This document shows, piece after piece, positions 7,981 to 17,184 of a stretch of 64,000 nt of DNA (position 1 is its first letter; each line of letters begins with the position of its first letter). The notes under the pieces are model-generated. The model saw only the letters and a program-made list of their open reading frames with translations. It had not been told where the DNA came from and searched no databases. A program made the translations under genes and the position numbers. Origin of the DNA: Actinospica robiniae DSM 44927 (GTDB lineage: Bacteria > Actinomycetota > Actinomycetes > Streptomycetales > Catenulisporaceae); contig NZ_KI632511.1 in NCBI RefSeq assembly GCF_000504285.1, positions 3,407,372-3,471,371 on the forward strand. The letters are read 5' to 3'.

Positions 7981-9024
7981 GTGGCGGACAAACTGCCTGA
8001 GGTACCAGGCGCGGACGGGGCGAACCCGCACGAGGACGGGCTCAAGCCGGTCACCATCGCCTACATCGCGGAGTCGGCGGGCGTGTCCGTCCCCACCGTC
8101 TCGAAGGTACTCAACGGGCGGGCGGGTGTCTCCGACGACACCCGCGCCCGGATCGAGGAGCTGATCTCCCGGTACGGCTACCGCAAGCCGCCGAACCGCA
8201 GCAACGTCGTCGAGCTCGTCTTCCGCGAGCTGGAGAACATGTGGGCGGTCGAGATCATCCGCGGCGTCGAGCGCATCGCCCGGAAGAACCGGATAGGCGT
8301 GGTCGTCTCCCAGTTCGGCCTGCACGACTCGAACGGCTCGCCGCTCGAGGACACGGTCGAGCGCCGTCCGCACGCCGTGCTCTCCGTCGCCCAGCTCTCC
8401 GAGGCCGAGCGCGAACAGCTGGCGGCCAAGGGAATCCCCTTCGTCGTGTTCGACCCGGCCGAGGAGCTGCCCGACGACGTCGCGTTCGTCGGGGCGACCA
8501 ACTGGCGCGGCGGACGCTCGGCCACGCAGCACCTGATCGACCTCGGCCACCGGCACGTCGCCATGATCGCCGGCCCCGGCCACGCCTACTGCCGGGCCCG
8601 GCAGGCGGGATTCACCTCCGCCATGACCGCGGCGGGTCTGGACGCGAGCACGGTCGTCGTCGCCGGCCTGACCCGCGAAGGCGGCTACGAGGCGGCCCGC
8701 GACCTGCTGGCCGGCCCCGACCGCCCGACCGCGATCTTCGCGTCCAACGACCTGCAGGCGCTCGGCGTCTACCAGGCCGCGCGCGAGGCGGGCCTGGCCA
8801 TCCCGGCCGACCTGAGCGTCGTCGGCTTCGACGACCTCCCGGTCGTCGCGTGGATGGATCCGCCGCTGACCACGGTGCACCAGCCGCTGACCGAAATGGC
8901 CATCGCCGCCACCGAACTCGCGCTCTCCCTCGGCCGCGGCGAAAAAGCCCCCCAATCCGGAGTGGAGATCGCCACCCGCCTCGCGGTCCGCGGCAGCACC
9001 GCCCCGCCGGCCCAGTCCGACTGA
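7981..9024 (+). CDS. LacI-family transcriptional regulator
   Basis: The 347-residue protein starts at GTG 7981 after GGGAAGG. A 22-residue polar N-terminal tail precedes the helix-turn-helix (PVTIAYIAESAGVSVPTVSKVLNGRAG) and hinge. The C-terminal domain ends with the usual SVVGFDDLPVVAWMDPPLTTVHQP. It follows the GH43 gene by 101 bp and may be cotranscribed. Its recognition helix differs from that of the LacI protein at 1257-2285, so it probably reads another operator. It belongs to the actinobacterial group that regulates xylan and related oligosaccharide genes. The effector is not evident. Confidence 0.9.
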   Translation: MADKLPEVPGADGANPHEDGLKPVTIAYIAESAGVSVPTVSKVLNGRAGVSDDTRARIEELISRYGYRKPPNRSNVVELVFRELENMWAVEIIRGVERIARKNRIGVVVSQFGLHDSNGSPLEDTVERRPHAVLSVAQLSEAEREQLAAKGIPFVVFDPAEELPDDVAFVGATNWRGGRSATQHLIDLGHRHVAMIAGPGHAYCRARQAGFTSAMTAAGLDASTVVVAGLTREGGYEAARDLLAGPDRPTAIFASNDLQALGVYQAAREAGLAIPADLSVVGFDDLPVVAWMDPPLTTVHQPLTEMAIAATELALSLGRGEKAPQSGVEIATRLAVRGSTAPPAQSD

Positions 9025-9088
9025 CGCCGCGTCGGCGATACCGGCGTATCAGGGCACGAAATCAGCGGGCTACACCGCTTGCGAATCC

Positions 9089-9104
9089 ATTGGTCTAGAC
9101 CAGA
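9089..9104. promoter_or_regulatory. DasR-type (dre) palindromic operator
   Basis: ATTGGTCTAGACCAGA contains the perfect 12 bp palindrome TGGTCTAGACCA (9091-9102), the core of the site bound by DasR/NagR GntR-family regulators of N-acetylglucosamine use. It lies 124 bp before the permease start at 9228 and overlaps a possible promoter (TAGACC at 9096, 17 bp spacer, TACGGT at 9119-9124). The sequence match is direct. That DasR acts here is inference. Confidence 0.6.
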
Positions 9105-9227
9105 ATCCGGGCCACTGCTACGGTGGCGGACGTATGACCGTGCCCTGATGTGCACGGTCAGCGGGAGGACAGCGGGCGGGCGTCGCCGTGCGGCGTCAGC
9201 CAGCGGGGACGGACGGAGGGTTCGCGG

Positions 9228-12212
9228 GTGCGCATGCGGCGGTGGCAGATGCTGCGGATGACGGTCGAACAGTTGCGGCGTCGCTGGATCCGCGCGTTGG
9301 CCGTGGTGGCGGGCGTGCTCGTCGCGGTGACGGGGTTCACCGTCCTCACCGGGTCGGTATCGACGCAGCGCGCCCAGCTGAACGGCTTGGTACAGGCCAA
9401 CAGCCGCGGCGCCTACGACCTGCTGGTGCGCCCGTCCGGCAGCGAGACGGCGCTCGAGACCCAGCGCGGTTTGGTACGCGGCAACTACCTCTCCGGGCAG
9501 TACGGCGGGATCACCACCGCGCAGTGGCACCAGATCCAGCAGCTCTCCGGGGTGCAGGTAGCCGCACCGGTCGCCATGCTCGGCTACGTCCCGATCCAGG
9601 GCACCGCGTACGTCGATGCGACCGCCCAGGTGGATCCGCGGCTCACGCAGCAGGTCGTGAAGGTCTCGAACACCTGGGTCACCGACCGCGGGCTGACGAA
9701 GATCCCTGATCCGGGCGCGGTATACGTGTACGTCACCAAGAACCCGGTCGTCTGGCCACAGTGGCGGGACACGTCGAACCCGCAGGACGGCACCGAGTAC
9801 GTCTACCAGGGCCGCACTGTATCGCCGGACACCTCGTCCTGCGGCGTGTCGGATCCGTCCGTCCCGGTAGAGGTATTGCCGAGCGGCGCTTTCACCCCGA
9901 TCTGCGCGGCCGGCGGCCTGAACGAGGTGAACGCGCGTCCGGCCGCGGTCCCGACGAATCAGTACACGTCGTCGGTGCGCACGTCCTTCTCCGTCGCCCG
10001 GCTGAATCCCGACGGCACGTTCACGACCGACGACGACTTCAATCAGCTCGGCGAGATCAAGCCGACCGAGTCGGCACGGCTTGTCGCCCCTGTCCCCTGG
10101 CTGCTCTCCCTCCTCGTCGCCGCGATCGATCCGCAGTCAGAAGACCAGATGGTGGCCCTGGACCACGCCGTGACCGCGGGAAGCCCGCTGACGTCCGCCG
10201 ACAAGCCAGAGGTCGACACGACGGCGAAGGTGCTCAACTCCTCGGCGCAATTCGTCTCCGTGCCGCTACTGCTCTCCGACTCCGGCAATTACGACGAGCA
10301 GCTGTCCGCCGCGGTACAGACCTTCGCCGATCAACCAGTCGTCGACGGCGCCCCGACGTCGTCCGCGCTCTCCGCACTCGCGAAGACCACCGCGACCACG
10401 CGGACGACGCAGAGCTATGACGCGAACTCCGTCTACGCCAGGACCGTCCTGCCGAGCGCCAACCTCGACCCGTCCTACACCGGCGTGCTCGGCAACGGCC
10501 TCGAGACGGCGAGCGGGCTGGTGTATCTCAATCCACGCATCCAGTCCGGCCAAACCTCTTACAGTGCCTCTACATCCGGCATCCTCTCGCCGCACGCCGA
10601 CGGCGTCGCCGACGCGCAGAAGCTCTGGCCGGTGCCCGGCAGCGGCCTGACATCCGTCGACGCCAGCGCCGTCGACAACCCCTACGCCCAGGACTACACG
10701 ACCCGTGCGCTCAGCGAGGTGGGCAACCTGCCCAGCAGCGACGACGTGGCCGGCTTCGCAGTGGGCGAATACGACCCGGCGAAGCTGCGGCAGTTCTCCC
10801 AGCTGTCGTCAGTCGCGCTGGAGACCTTCCAGCCGACCACCGACACAGGCGGCAACACGAGCAGCACGGGCCTGCTCGACGGCCGCACCCTCGGCGCCGA
10901 CTCCAACCCGGGCGGCTACGTGGCCACTCCCCCGCAGCTGCTGACGACGATGGCCGCGGTGCCCTACATCCTAGACTCCTCGGACCCGCAGCAGGCGGCG
11001 CCGATCTCCGAGGTCCAGATCCGGGTGTCCGGAATCACCGGCGTGGACGCGTCTTCGGCGAACCGGCTGGCCGCGGTGGCCAAGGAGATCGAGGACAGCA
11101 CCGGTTTGAGCGTCGACATCGTGGCCGGCTCTTCGCCCACGACGGTCACCGTGGACCTGCCGGCCGGCCGCTACGGTCGTCCGGCGCTGACTCTGTCCGA
11201 GCAGTGGTCGCGCAAAGGCGTGGCCGCCGTCCTGGTCAACGTGATCGACGACAAGAGCATGATGCTGTTCCTGCTCGTGCTGCTCGTCTGCGTCCTGTTC
11301 GTGGCGGACGCAGTCGCCGCCTCGGTGCGCGCTCGTCGGACCGAGCTGGCAATCCTTGCGTGCCTCGGCTGGACCGGGCGCCGCCTCGCCGCGCTGATCC
11401 TCGGCGAGGCATTCCTGCTCGCCGGAGCGGCCGGCCTACTCGGCGCCGCCCTGGCCAAGCCGATCGGGGCGGTCACGGGCGTACATATCAGTGTCCTGCG
11501 GAGTCTGACCGCGATCCCGCTGGCACTCGCCGTCGCCGCAGTAGCCGCCGCTGTCCCCGCCCTGCGGGCCGCGCGCTCGCATCCGGGCGAAGGCCTGCGC
11601 CCGCACGAGGGAAGCGAGACCCGTCGCGGCCGAGCCGCCGCACGCCGCGGCCGGGGCCAGGTGCGCTCCACCCGGATGCTCGCCTGGCGCTGGACCCTGC
11701 GCACGCCCGGCCGCACCGCGGCCTCGATCAGCGCGCTGGCGCTGGGGATCGGCGCAGTGGGCGTGCTCGTCGGCATCGACACGGCGTTCCACGCCAGCAG
11801 CTCCGGCAGCCTGCTCGGAGCCGCCGTGGGCGTCCGAGTACGCGGCGTAGACGAGGCGGCCGCAGCCATCACCCTCGTTCTGTCGCTGCTCGCAGCAGCC
11901 GACGTGATCTACCTCGGCGCCCGAGAGCGCGAGGCCGAACTCGCCTCGCTCCGCGCCGCCGGCTGGACCGACCGAGACATCAGGAGCCTCATTCTCTGGG
12001 AGGGCGCCGTCGTAGCCCCTTGCGCCGCCGTGCTCGGCGCGATACTCGGCGCGGCAGCCACCCAACTCCTCGTGCACACAGTCCCCGTCGAGGTCTACGC
12101 GGCCCTCGGCCTACTCGCCGTCCTCGCCCTCGCGATAACCCTCGCCGCCTGCTTGATCCCCGCCCGCCTCGCCGCCCGCGCACCCCTCGCCCAGGTGCTG
12201 GTAGCCGAGTAG
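9228..12212 (+). CDS. Large FtsX/MacB-type ABC transporter permease
   Basis: From GTG 9228 (GGAGGG at 9215-9220) the protein has 994 residues; an upstream GTG at 9150 lacks a ribosome site. Layout: one membrane helix at about 22-42, a large extracytoplasmic region of roughly 600 residues, three helices with the FtsX signature (VAASVRARRTELAILACLGW), a basic cytoplasmic loop, and a second FtsX block at the C-terminus (YLGAREREAELASLRAAGW). This duplicated 10-helix-like form is typical of actinobacterial MacB-like exporters for lipids, peptides or lipoproteins. The usual neighbouring ATPase is absent on both sides, so it must recruit one from elsewhere or be an orphan. The dre-like operator upstream is unusual for this family. 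Confidence 0.85.
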   Translation: MRMRRWQMLRMTVEQLRRRWIRALAVVAGVLVAVTGFTVLTGSVSTQRAQLNGLVQANSRGAYDLLVRPSGSETALETQRGLVRGNYLSGQYGGITTAQWHQIQQLSGVQVAAPVAMLGYVPIQGTAYVDATAQVDPRLTQQVVKVSNTWVTDRGLTKIPDPGAVYVYVTKNPVVWPQWRDTSNPQDGTEYVYQGRTVSPDTSSCGVSDPSVPVEVLPSGAFTPICAAGGLNEVNARPAAVPTNQYTSSVRTSFSVARLNPDGTFTTDDDFNQLGEIKPTESARLVAPVPWLLSLLVAAIDPQSEDQMVALDHAVTAGSPLTSADKPEVDTTAKVLNSSAQFVSVPLLLSDSGNYDEQLSAAVQTFADQPVVDGAPTSSALSALAKTTATTRTTQSYDANSVYARTVLPSANLDPSYTGVLGNGLETASGLVYLNPRIQSGQTSYSASTSGILSPHADGVADAQKLWPVPGSGLTSVDASAVDNPYAQDYTTRALSEVGNLPSSDDVAGFAVGEYDPAKLRQFSQLSSVALETFQPTTDTGGNTSSTGLLDGRTLGADSNPGGYVATPPQLLTTMAAVPYILDSSDPQQAAPISEVQIRVSGITGVDASSANRLAAVAKEIEDSTGLSVDIVAGSSPTTVTVDLPAGRYGRPALTLSEQWSRKGVAAVLVNVIDDKSMMLFLLVLLVCVLFVADAVAASVRARRTELAILACLGWTGRRLAALILGEAFLLAGAAGLLGAALAKPIGAVTGVHISVLRSLTAIPLALAVAAVAAAVPALRAARSHPGEGLRPHEGSETRRGRAAARRGRGQVRSTRMLAWRWTLRTPGRTAASISALALGIGAVGVLVGIDTAFHASSSGSLLGAAVGVRVRGVDEAAAAITLVLSLLAAADVIYLGAREREAELASLRAAGWTDRDIRSLILWEGAVVAPCAAVLGAILGAAATQLLVHTVPVEVYAALGLLAVLALAITLAACLIPARLAARAPLAQVLVAE

Positions 12213-12354
12213 CCGGACCCACCGCACCACATCCCCGTACGTCATATAAGCCCTCTTTCCCAAATGAGTCCGATTCCACATCTTTTGTCACCCCCGGCAC
12301 CTACACTTGAAGTACACGGTCGAACATGGACCACAGGGAGCCCGGGGAGGGGCG

Positions 12355-12810
12355 ATGGGGACGGTGGAGACGTCGCAGGACGCAGAACTGGCCGCGTTCG
12401 TGAAACTACGGCACCAGATGAAGAAGCTCGCCGAGCGAATGCTGGATCGGGCCCAGGCAGCCGATCTGTGCGGACGGCAACACTTCTACGCCGGTGCCAG
12501 ATCACCACCGACCACATCGAGCCGACCGATGCTCAACCCAAGGATCTTCGGGCTTCCTGCATCCAGCAGCCCGGCAAGCGCCGAGCGCGCGCAGCCGGCG
12601 ATGTGCGCATCCAGCAAGACGAGGTCCACGCCGCCGAGATCCAGGCCGCCGAGATCCAGGCCGCGGTCCGACGGTGGGAACGAGGCGCTTCGGTGCTCAT
12701 CCCACAGCCGCGAAAGCCGCGCGCATCGCGTCACCCTTGCCGTCAGCATCACACACCGACAAGGCACTCGTAGCCCAAGACGGCACTACTGCGAGTTGAT
12801 GATCGGCTGA
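12355..12810 (+). pseudogene. Small hypothetical gene, probably disrupted at the edge of a repeat region
   Basis: A strong GGGGAGG ribosome site at 12344-12350 precedes ATG 12355. The first 48 residues (GTVETSQDAELAAFVKLRHQ and on to DLCGRQHFYAG) look like a normal helical actinobacterial small protein with high GC at codon position three. After about 12498 this frame turns into low-complexity Ser/Arg/Pro sequence. Another frame from about 12483 to 12770 then has better codon statistics, reading ITTDHIEPTDAQPKDLRASC and a duplicated AEIQA segment. A frameshift near 12490 is the simplest reading. The open frame ends inside the left arm of the inverted repeat that begins at 12791. I do not recognise the family. 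Confidence 0.4.
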
Positions 12811-13289
12811 GTGCTCGTGGGGTGTGGTGGCTTGTCGGGTCGGGGTGGTCGTCGTGGTGTCGGCGGCCGGTTCGCGCCGCCTGGTTCGTCTGACCGCCCG
12901 CCCACCCGTTGCGTTCACGGGGCGGGCTGCAGTTTCAAGATCTCGCCTCCGGCGCGGGCCTTCCCTCGGAGAGTGCCGAGGTCTGTGGGGTGCTGGCGTC
13001 GGCGGGGCGGGCTGGGGTCCGGGGTGGTCAGGTGGCGGGGGCGTGCTCTCTCCCCGGTCGGTTCCCGGAGGCAATCAGGAACCTGCCGGGAGCTCAAGCG
13101 GCGGAGGTTTCCGCTGATGGTCGATCTTGCATCGCGCCGCTTGACCTCCCGGCAGAACCCTGATCGGGCTTCACCTGCCCGACCGAGGAGAGAGCACACC
13201 CCCTGGGGGAGCGGTACGAGCTGCGCTCGGGCCAAGTCCCGTCCGGTGGCGCGGTCGCGTTCGATCCGGAAGGATTCTGCATCGCCGTC
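12791..13289 (+). repeat. Left arm of a large imperfect inverted repeat
   Basis: This arm matches, in reverse complement, the sequence at 13753-14148 over nearly its whole length: GCGAGTTGATGATCGGCTGA at 12792-12811 against the mirror of AATTCGC/ATCATC at about 14128-14148, then shared blocks around TTTCAAGAT, CTCCGGCG, CCCTCGGAGAG, GTGCTCTCTC, the CCGCTTGACCTCCCGGCAG element and GGATTCTGCATCGCCG. About 100 bp (near 12817-12930) are present only in this arm. Inside it 13043-13103 pairs with 13135-13197, giving a nested hairpin with arms of about 60 bases. I see no gene in it. Confidence 0.8.
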
Positions 13290-13468
13290 ATCCGAGCATC
13301 CCGATGCTTGATCTGTGCGATGGGGTCGGTGCTTCGGTCGCGCTTGATGCTGGATCTTGCATCGCCGTCATGCTGTCGACCCTGGTCCTGTACCTCGCGG
13401 CAGAATCCCGCGGGCCGGCCGCGTTCGATGCGGACGGATTCTGCATCGCCCTGATCCGAGCATCCTGA
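13263..13468 (+). repeat. Direct repeats of a degenerate roughly 160 bp unit within the repeat region
   Basis: About 40 bases around GGATTCTGCATCGCC followed by GATCCGAGCATCC occur at 13263-13303 and again at 13426-13468, with few differences. Both are followed by variants of GTCGGTGCT-CGGTCGC. Between them lies another TGCATCGCCGTCAT copy and a fragment resembling the CCCGGCAGAA element of the arms. The spacing and divergence suggest old tandem duplication of a palindromic element. Confidence 0.6.
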
Positions 13469-13752
13469 ACCATCGGTGAAGGTGTCGGTGCTCGGTCGCT
13501 TGGCGCTGTCGCACGCCGAGGGGAATTCCTGCACCGCTTTCGGCCACACCCCTGACGTCATCTGCCCAGTCATCCCGTTCACCACCCTCCCGTCACAAGC
13601 CCCGATCCCCGTACTCTTCCATGCTAGATGCCACCACCGACAAAAACCGCGAGTCCGACTCTTCACTGGATAAGCAAAAATTCTGGAGATTTCCGGGCAC
13701 TCGGGCGTTCTCGCCGGCGTTGAAGGAGTAGGGAGGGAATGAGCTGCCCAGA

Positions 13753-14148
13753 ACGGCGATGCAGGATTCTTCCGGATTGAGCGCGGCCGGGCCAACGGGA
13801 CTCGGCCCGAGCGCAGCTCACACCACTCCCCAGGGGGTGGGCTCTCTCCTCGGTCGGGCAGGCGAAGCCCGATCAGGGTTCTGCCGGGAGGTCAAGCGGC
13901 GCGATGCAAGATCCAGCATGAGCGGAAGCTACCGCCGCTTGACCTCCCGGCAGGTCCCTGATTGTCTCCGGGGACCGACCGAGGAGAGAGCACACCCCCG
14001 CAACCCCACCATCCCGAACCCAACCCGCCCCACCAACGCCAGCACCCACGCGGACCCGGCAATCTCTCCGAGGGAAGGGGCCCACGCCGGAGGCGAAATC
14101 TTGAAACCCCAGCCCGCCCCGCCAACACTCAGCCGATCATCAATTCGC
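13753..14148 (-). repeat. Right arm of the large inverted repeat
   Basis: Reverse complement of 12791-13289, shorter by about 100 bp and with scattered substitutions. It carries its own nested hairpin: CTCTCTCCTCGGTCGGG and CTGCCGGGAGGTCAAGCGGC (about 13841-13900) face GCCGCTTGACCTCCCGGCAG and CCGACCGAGGAGAGAG (about 13934-13992). Open frames through it are simple reflections of one another between the two arms and have no protein-like features, so I treat the whole 12811-14328 interval as non-coding. The loop between the arms (13290-13752) holds the direct repeats and otherwise nothing recognisable. Confidence 0.8.
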
Positions 14149-14328
14149 TCTAAGCACTGTTCAGAGTCCAGCTCTCTGGTCGATGGGCGGGATTTGGTGT
14201 CAGCCTGCTAGAACGCCGCGCGTGGCGCGCTGCCGAATCAGCTCATATTTAGATCAGGCCACTGAGAACCCTGGTGCGCGGTCCGTCTGTGCCCTAGTTT
14301 GAGTGTCGTCTGATCATGGGGGAACGGT

Positions 14329-15078
14329 ATGCCTGTCAACGACCGGTCCGACCGGCGCCCTGAAGGAAAGACCGCGTGGGGCCGGCGGATCTTCCACGGC
14401 GTGTCCGCTGTCCTGCTCGCCGCCACTATCGTGCTCGGCTGCTTCGAGATGAGCTGGGCGAGCCAGGACGCCGCTCAGGGCATGGCATTCGCGGCCGCTC
14501 CCGCATGCCCGCCAGGCGCGGCACCCACCGGTAACTGCGTCGGGTGGGAACAAGTGACGGTCAGCAGTGTCGTAGTGGGCAAGAGCGCCGTCGGTGTTCA
14601 CCTGAGTCTCGGAGGGCAGACGCTCTCGTTCGGGAACAAGACCGCCTGGCCCTCGACCCTGACCTCGGGAGCCTCCATCCCGGTGCTCGTGTGGAGGAAC
14701 GAGGCTCAGGCACTGCGCGACCCGAGCGGTGAGATTCTTTACAGCGACAACGCCGCAGGGCACGGCCGCTACGACGACATCGCCACGGCCTTGTGTCCGT
14801 TCGGCTTCGTGCTCGGCATGTACGTCTGGCTCGGTGCGCTGGACGCCCCTCCGCTACGAATGCGCCGTCCCCGGTTGTGGCTGTCCCTCAACGTGATCGG
14901 CGGTTCAGTGGGGGCCGCACTCTTCGTGGCCGGCGTGACGATCCAGGACACCAGATCGGTGGATTCGGGAATCATCGGCGGGGTGATCGTCCTCGTCCCG
15001 GGTCTGCTCGTCACCACCGGGATCGCGGTGCTCGTGCGGCGCCATCGCGTGCGGGCTGCGGAACTGCTCGCCGGCTAG
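14329..15078 (+). CDS. Hypothetical membrane protein
   Basis: The 249-residue protein starts at ATG 14329 after GGGGGAA. A first hydrophobic segment at about 22-40 (IFHGVSAVLLAATIVLGCFE) is followed by an extracytoplasmic domain of about 110 residues with two cysteines (APACPPGAAPTGNCVGW) that could form a disulfide. Three further membrane segments follow (CPFGFVLGMYVWLGA, LNVIGGSVGAALFVAGV, GVIVLVPGLLVTTGIAVLV) and a basic tail. The pattern resembles small actinobacterial DUF3592-like proteins, but I cannot assign a family with confidence. It stands alone, right after the repeat region. Confidence 0.65.
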   Translation: MPVNDRSDRRPEGKTAWGRRIFHGVSAVLLAATIVLGCFEMSWASQDAAQGMAFAAAPACPPGAAPTGNCVGWEQVTVSSVVVGKSAVGVHLSLGGQTLSFGNKTAWPSTLTSGASIPVLVWRNEAQALRDPSGEILYSDNAAGHGRYDDIATALCPFGFVLGMYVWLGALDAPPLRMRRPRLWLSLNVIGGSVGAALFVAGVTIQDTRSVDSGIIGGVIVLVPGLLVTTGIAVLVRRHRVRAAELLAG

Positions 15079-15166
15079 GGATGGTCGCAGTCCACCCAGC
15101 CGCATGACCATGATCTGGATCCTGCACAATCCCTCTGGCCGTATCGGCCAACGTCGGGGGGCGGCA

Positions 15167-15814
15167 TCACTGATCAGAACTCGAAGACCATGCCGCCCGG
15201 CGGGAGTCGAGCTTCGATTCAAGCTGCCGCCGACGGGCGGGCCACTCGGTGTCAATGATCGAGAAGATCGCAGAGTCGCGCAGCATGCCCCCTTCGCCCG
15301 GCGCCCAAGAGCGCGAGACCTTGCGCAGCACGCCCTCGAGTCGGGCGCCGACGCTCTCGATCGCCGCGCGGGACCGGGTGTTGCGGGCGTCCGTTTTCAG
15401 GTCCACCCGCGCCACCTTCCATTCTTCGAACGCGTGCCGAAACAGCAGGTATTTCGCCTCCGTGTTGATCCCGGTGCCCTGCGCGGACGCTGCGAGCCAG
15501 GTGAAACCGACTTCGACCGCATACAGTCGCCCGTCCTCGATGCAGCGCGGATCCCAGAAGGCGGTGACACCCACCTCCCGGCCGGACGCCTTGTCGATCT
15601 GCGCGTAGGGAACAAGCCGACCAGCGTCGGCCAGTCCACGCAGTTGGTTTACGTAGTCGGCGACCTCGTTCGCGGTGAATGGGACCTCCGTGTACTCATA
15701 CGACTCCTGTGACTCCGATGCGGCGATGGCCAGCGCCGCCACATGCCGGCGGTCAAGCGGCTCGAGGCGCACGCGCTGACCTTCGAGAGCTGGAGCTTCG
15801 AATCGGAAACTCAT
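15167..15814 (-). CDS. GNAT-family N-acetyltransferase (RimJ/RimL-like)
   Basis: From ATG 15814 the protein has 215 residues. The GNAT pattern is visible: [19 protein letters not shown] at the N-terminus, [12 protein letters not shown] as the central strand, [31 protein letters not shown] containing the acetyl-CoA loop (Q-G-T-G), and [20 protein letters not shown] before the last strands. This order is typical of the RimJ/RimL group, which acetylates protein N-termini or small amines; the substrate is unknown. No strong ribosome site precedes either ATG 15814 or the in-frame ATG 15856, so the start is uncertain. Confidence 0.85.
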   Translation of the reverse strand: MSFRFEAPALEGQRVRLEPLDRRHVAALAIAASESQESYEYTEVPFTANEVADYVNQLRGLADAGRLVPYAQIDKASGREVGVTAFWDPRCIEDGRLYAVEVGFTWLAASAQGTGINTEAKYLLFRHAFEEWKVARVDLKTDARNTRSRAAIESVGARLEGVLRKVSRSWAPGEGGMLRDSAIFSIIDTEWPARRRQLESKLDSRRAAWSSSSDQ

Positions 15815-16049
15815 GTGAAGGACTGTAGTTGAGACCGCTCTCGGCAGTGACGTCATCTCGACGACGCAATCCGGGCGGACAGTGCTCGTTCTCTGATCTG
15901 AAGTGGATGTGCGGGACGTAGTGCTGCTTCAGGCGCCGCCGCCGCGCCCTGTCCCTACAGCGGCATACGGTGTGGCACGATCGACCCGCGTCGAGGAGGA
16001 TGGGGTGCGTCGATGAACCCTTCGTCGGGTGCGCTGGAGGGCGGTTGCC

Positions 16050-17048
16050 TTGACCGGAATCGAGGCTTCGACCTCTGCTCCCGCTTTGCCGCGCTGGTTC
16101 GGACCCAGGGCCAGCCCGGAGGATCCGGCCGTCTCGGCCTTGATCGACCGCGTCGCGTGCGGGGCCGGATGGGCAGACGTCGGCGGTGGGTTCAACCTCA
16201 ACGTGCGGATCGACGCTGAACCGCCGGTTGTCCTTCGGGTACACAGGCCGTGGCCAAGTCGCGGCCGGGTGCTTGGGCTGCGGCGCCTGCGCGAGCGACT
16301 TCAGGGCACGGGAGTCCGAGTCGCTAGGCCGATTCCAGCTGGGAGCGGCGACATCGTGAGGGTTGCTGATCGTTGGGCTGAGATTGAGGAGTTCATCGAC
16401 CACGTCGAGCCGCCGGCGGGCGAGGAGTCCTACGTCCGTCTATTCGAGGAGCTCGGACGCCTTCACACTGCGCTCAAAGCAGTCTGGGAGCCTGGTCCGC
16501 CCGAACCCCTCGACGACCACAGGACATTCGGGCAGCTGCGTTACTCCATCGGCTTCACACGCCGCAGGTTCGGACCCCGCAGCGAGCCGGTCGTGCGTCG
16601 TATGCGCCACCTGGCCGGCGAGCTCTCCAAGCTCCGGGAGGAGGTCGAACTGCCATGCGCTCCGATTCACGGGGACTACAAGTTGGGCAACGTGGGGGAA
16701 GTGTCAGACGGTTCATGGGCCACCTTCGACCTGGATTTCGCGAGGGTCAGGGAGCGGCTGTACGACGTCGCGGCCAGCCTGAACCACGTCTCACAGAGCG
16801 GCCGCCCGCCGGGAACCCTTGGCCCGGTCGAATCGCTTGAGCCGCGACGACTGCTCGACGCCTACGAGAGCACGGCTCCGGAACCGCTGACTCCCGACGA
16901 GCACCGCTGGCTCCCCGGGGCTCTGACCTTTATACCCCTGCACTGGGCTGCCACCTCAGGACTCGTGGGCGACTCGATCCGGGAGGCCGAGAGCGCGATG
17001 ACCGCCGCCGAGGCCTGGTGGTCGCGCCGGGCTGAGCTGTCGTCGTAG
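16050..17048 (+). CDS. Aminoglycoside phosphotransferase (APH)-fold protein
   Basis: About 332 residues with the kinase fold of APH/choline kinase proteins. The catalytic loop reads IHGDYKLGNV (Asp and Asn of HGDxxxxN) and the metal-binding segment reads FDLDFA. The N-lobe shows VVLRVHRPW with the ATP-anchoring lysine position taken by arginine. I place the start at TTG 16050, eight bases after GGAGGG (16036-16041); a GTG at 16029 is possible. A strong AGGAGG at 15995-16000 leads only to a three-codon frame. The small-molecule substrate is unknown. Single gene, not obviously in an operon. Confidence 0.75.
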   Translation: MTGIEASTSAPALPRWFGPRASPEDPAVSALIDRVACGAGWADVGGGFNLNVRIDAEPPVVLRVHRPWPSRGRVLGLRRLRERLQGTGVRVARPIPAGSGDIVRVADRWAEIEEFIDHVEPPAGEESYVRLFEELGRLHTALKAVWEPGPPEPLDDHRTFGQLRYSIGFTRRRFGPRSEPVVRRMRHLAGELSKLREEVELPCAPIHGDYKLGNVGEVSDGSWATFDLDFARVRERLYDVAASLNHVSQSGRPPGTLGPVESLEPRRLLDAYESTAPEPLTPDEHRWLPGALTFIPLHWAATSGLVGDSIREAESAMTAAEAWWSRRAELSS

Positions 17049-17155
17049 GTGTAGTCGTAGGTTCCGCGACCGATGCGAGATAGAACGACTCGGCGACGGG
17101 TTCGGCCTGTCGCGGGCGATACGGGACGCCACGATTCCCCCACGTCATAAACCGT

Positions 17156-17184
17156 TTGAACAAAATGGGCCGCGCGGCTACCGT
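17156..17184 (+). promoter_or_regulatory. Sigma-70-type promoter for rpmB
   Basis: TTGAAC at 17156-17161, a 17 bp spacer and TACCGT at 17179-17184 fit the actinobacterial housekeeping promoter. Transcription would begin near 17191, giving a leader of about 210 nt before rpmB. I recognise no known riboswitch or ribosomal-protein leader motif in the rest of the 17049-17399 gap. Confidence 0.6.

Noticed and set aside
12791-14148. CRISPR array or insertion sequence
   Set aside because: Repeats are irregular in spacing and inverted, not evenly spaced direct repeats. No transposase or Cas gene is present.
12697-14211. Several open frames on both strands through the repeat region
   Set aside because: Frames in the left and right arms mirror each other and shift phase at each repeat unit; no ribosome sites or protein features.
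16013-16219. Small frame from ATG 16013 behind a strong AGGAGG
   Set aside because: Product is Arg/Gly-rich and out of frame with the clear phosphotransferase; more likely the ribosome site is chance or marks a mutated start.
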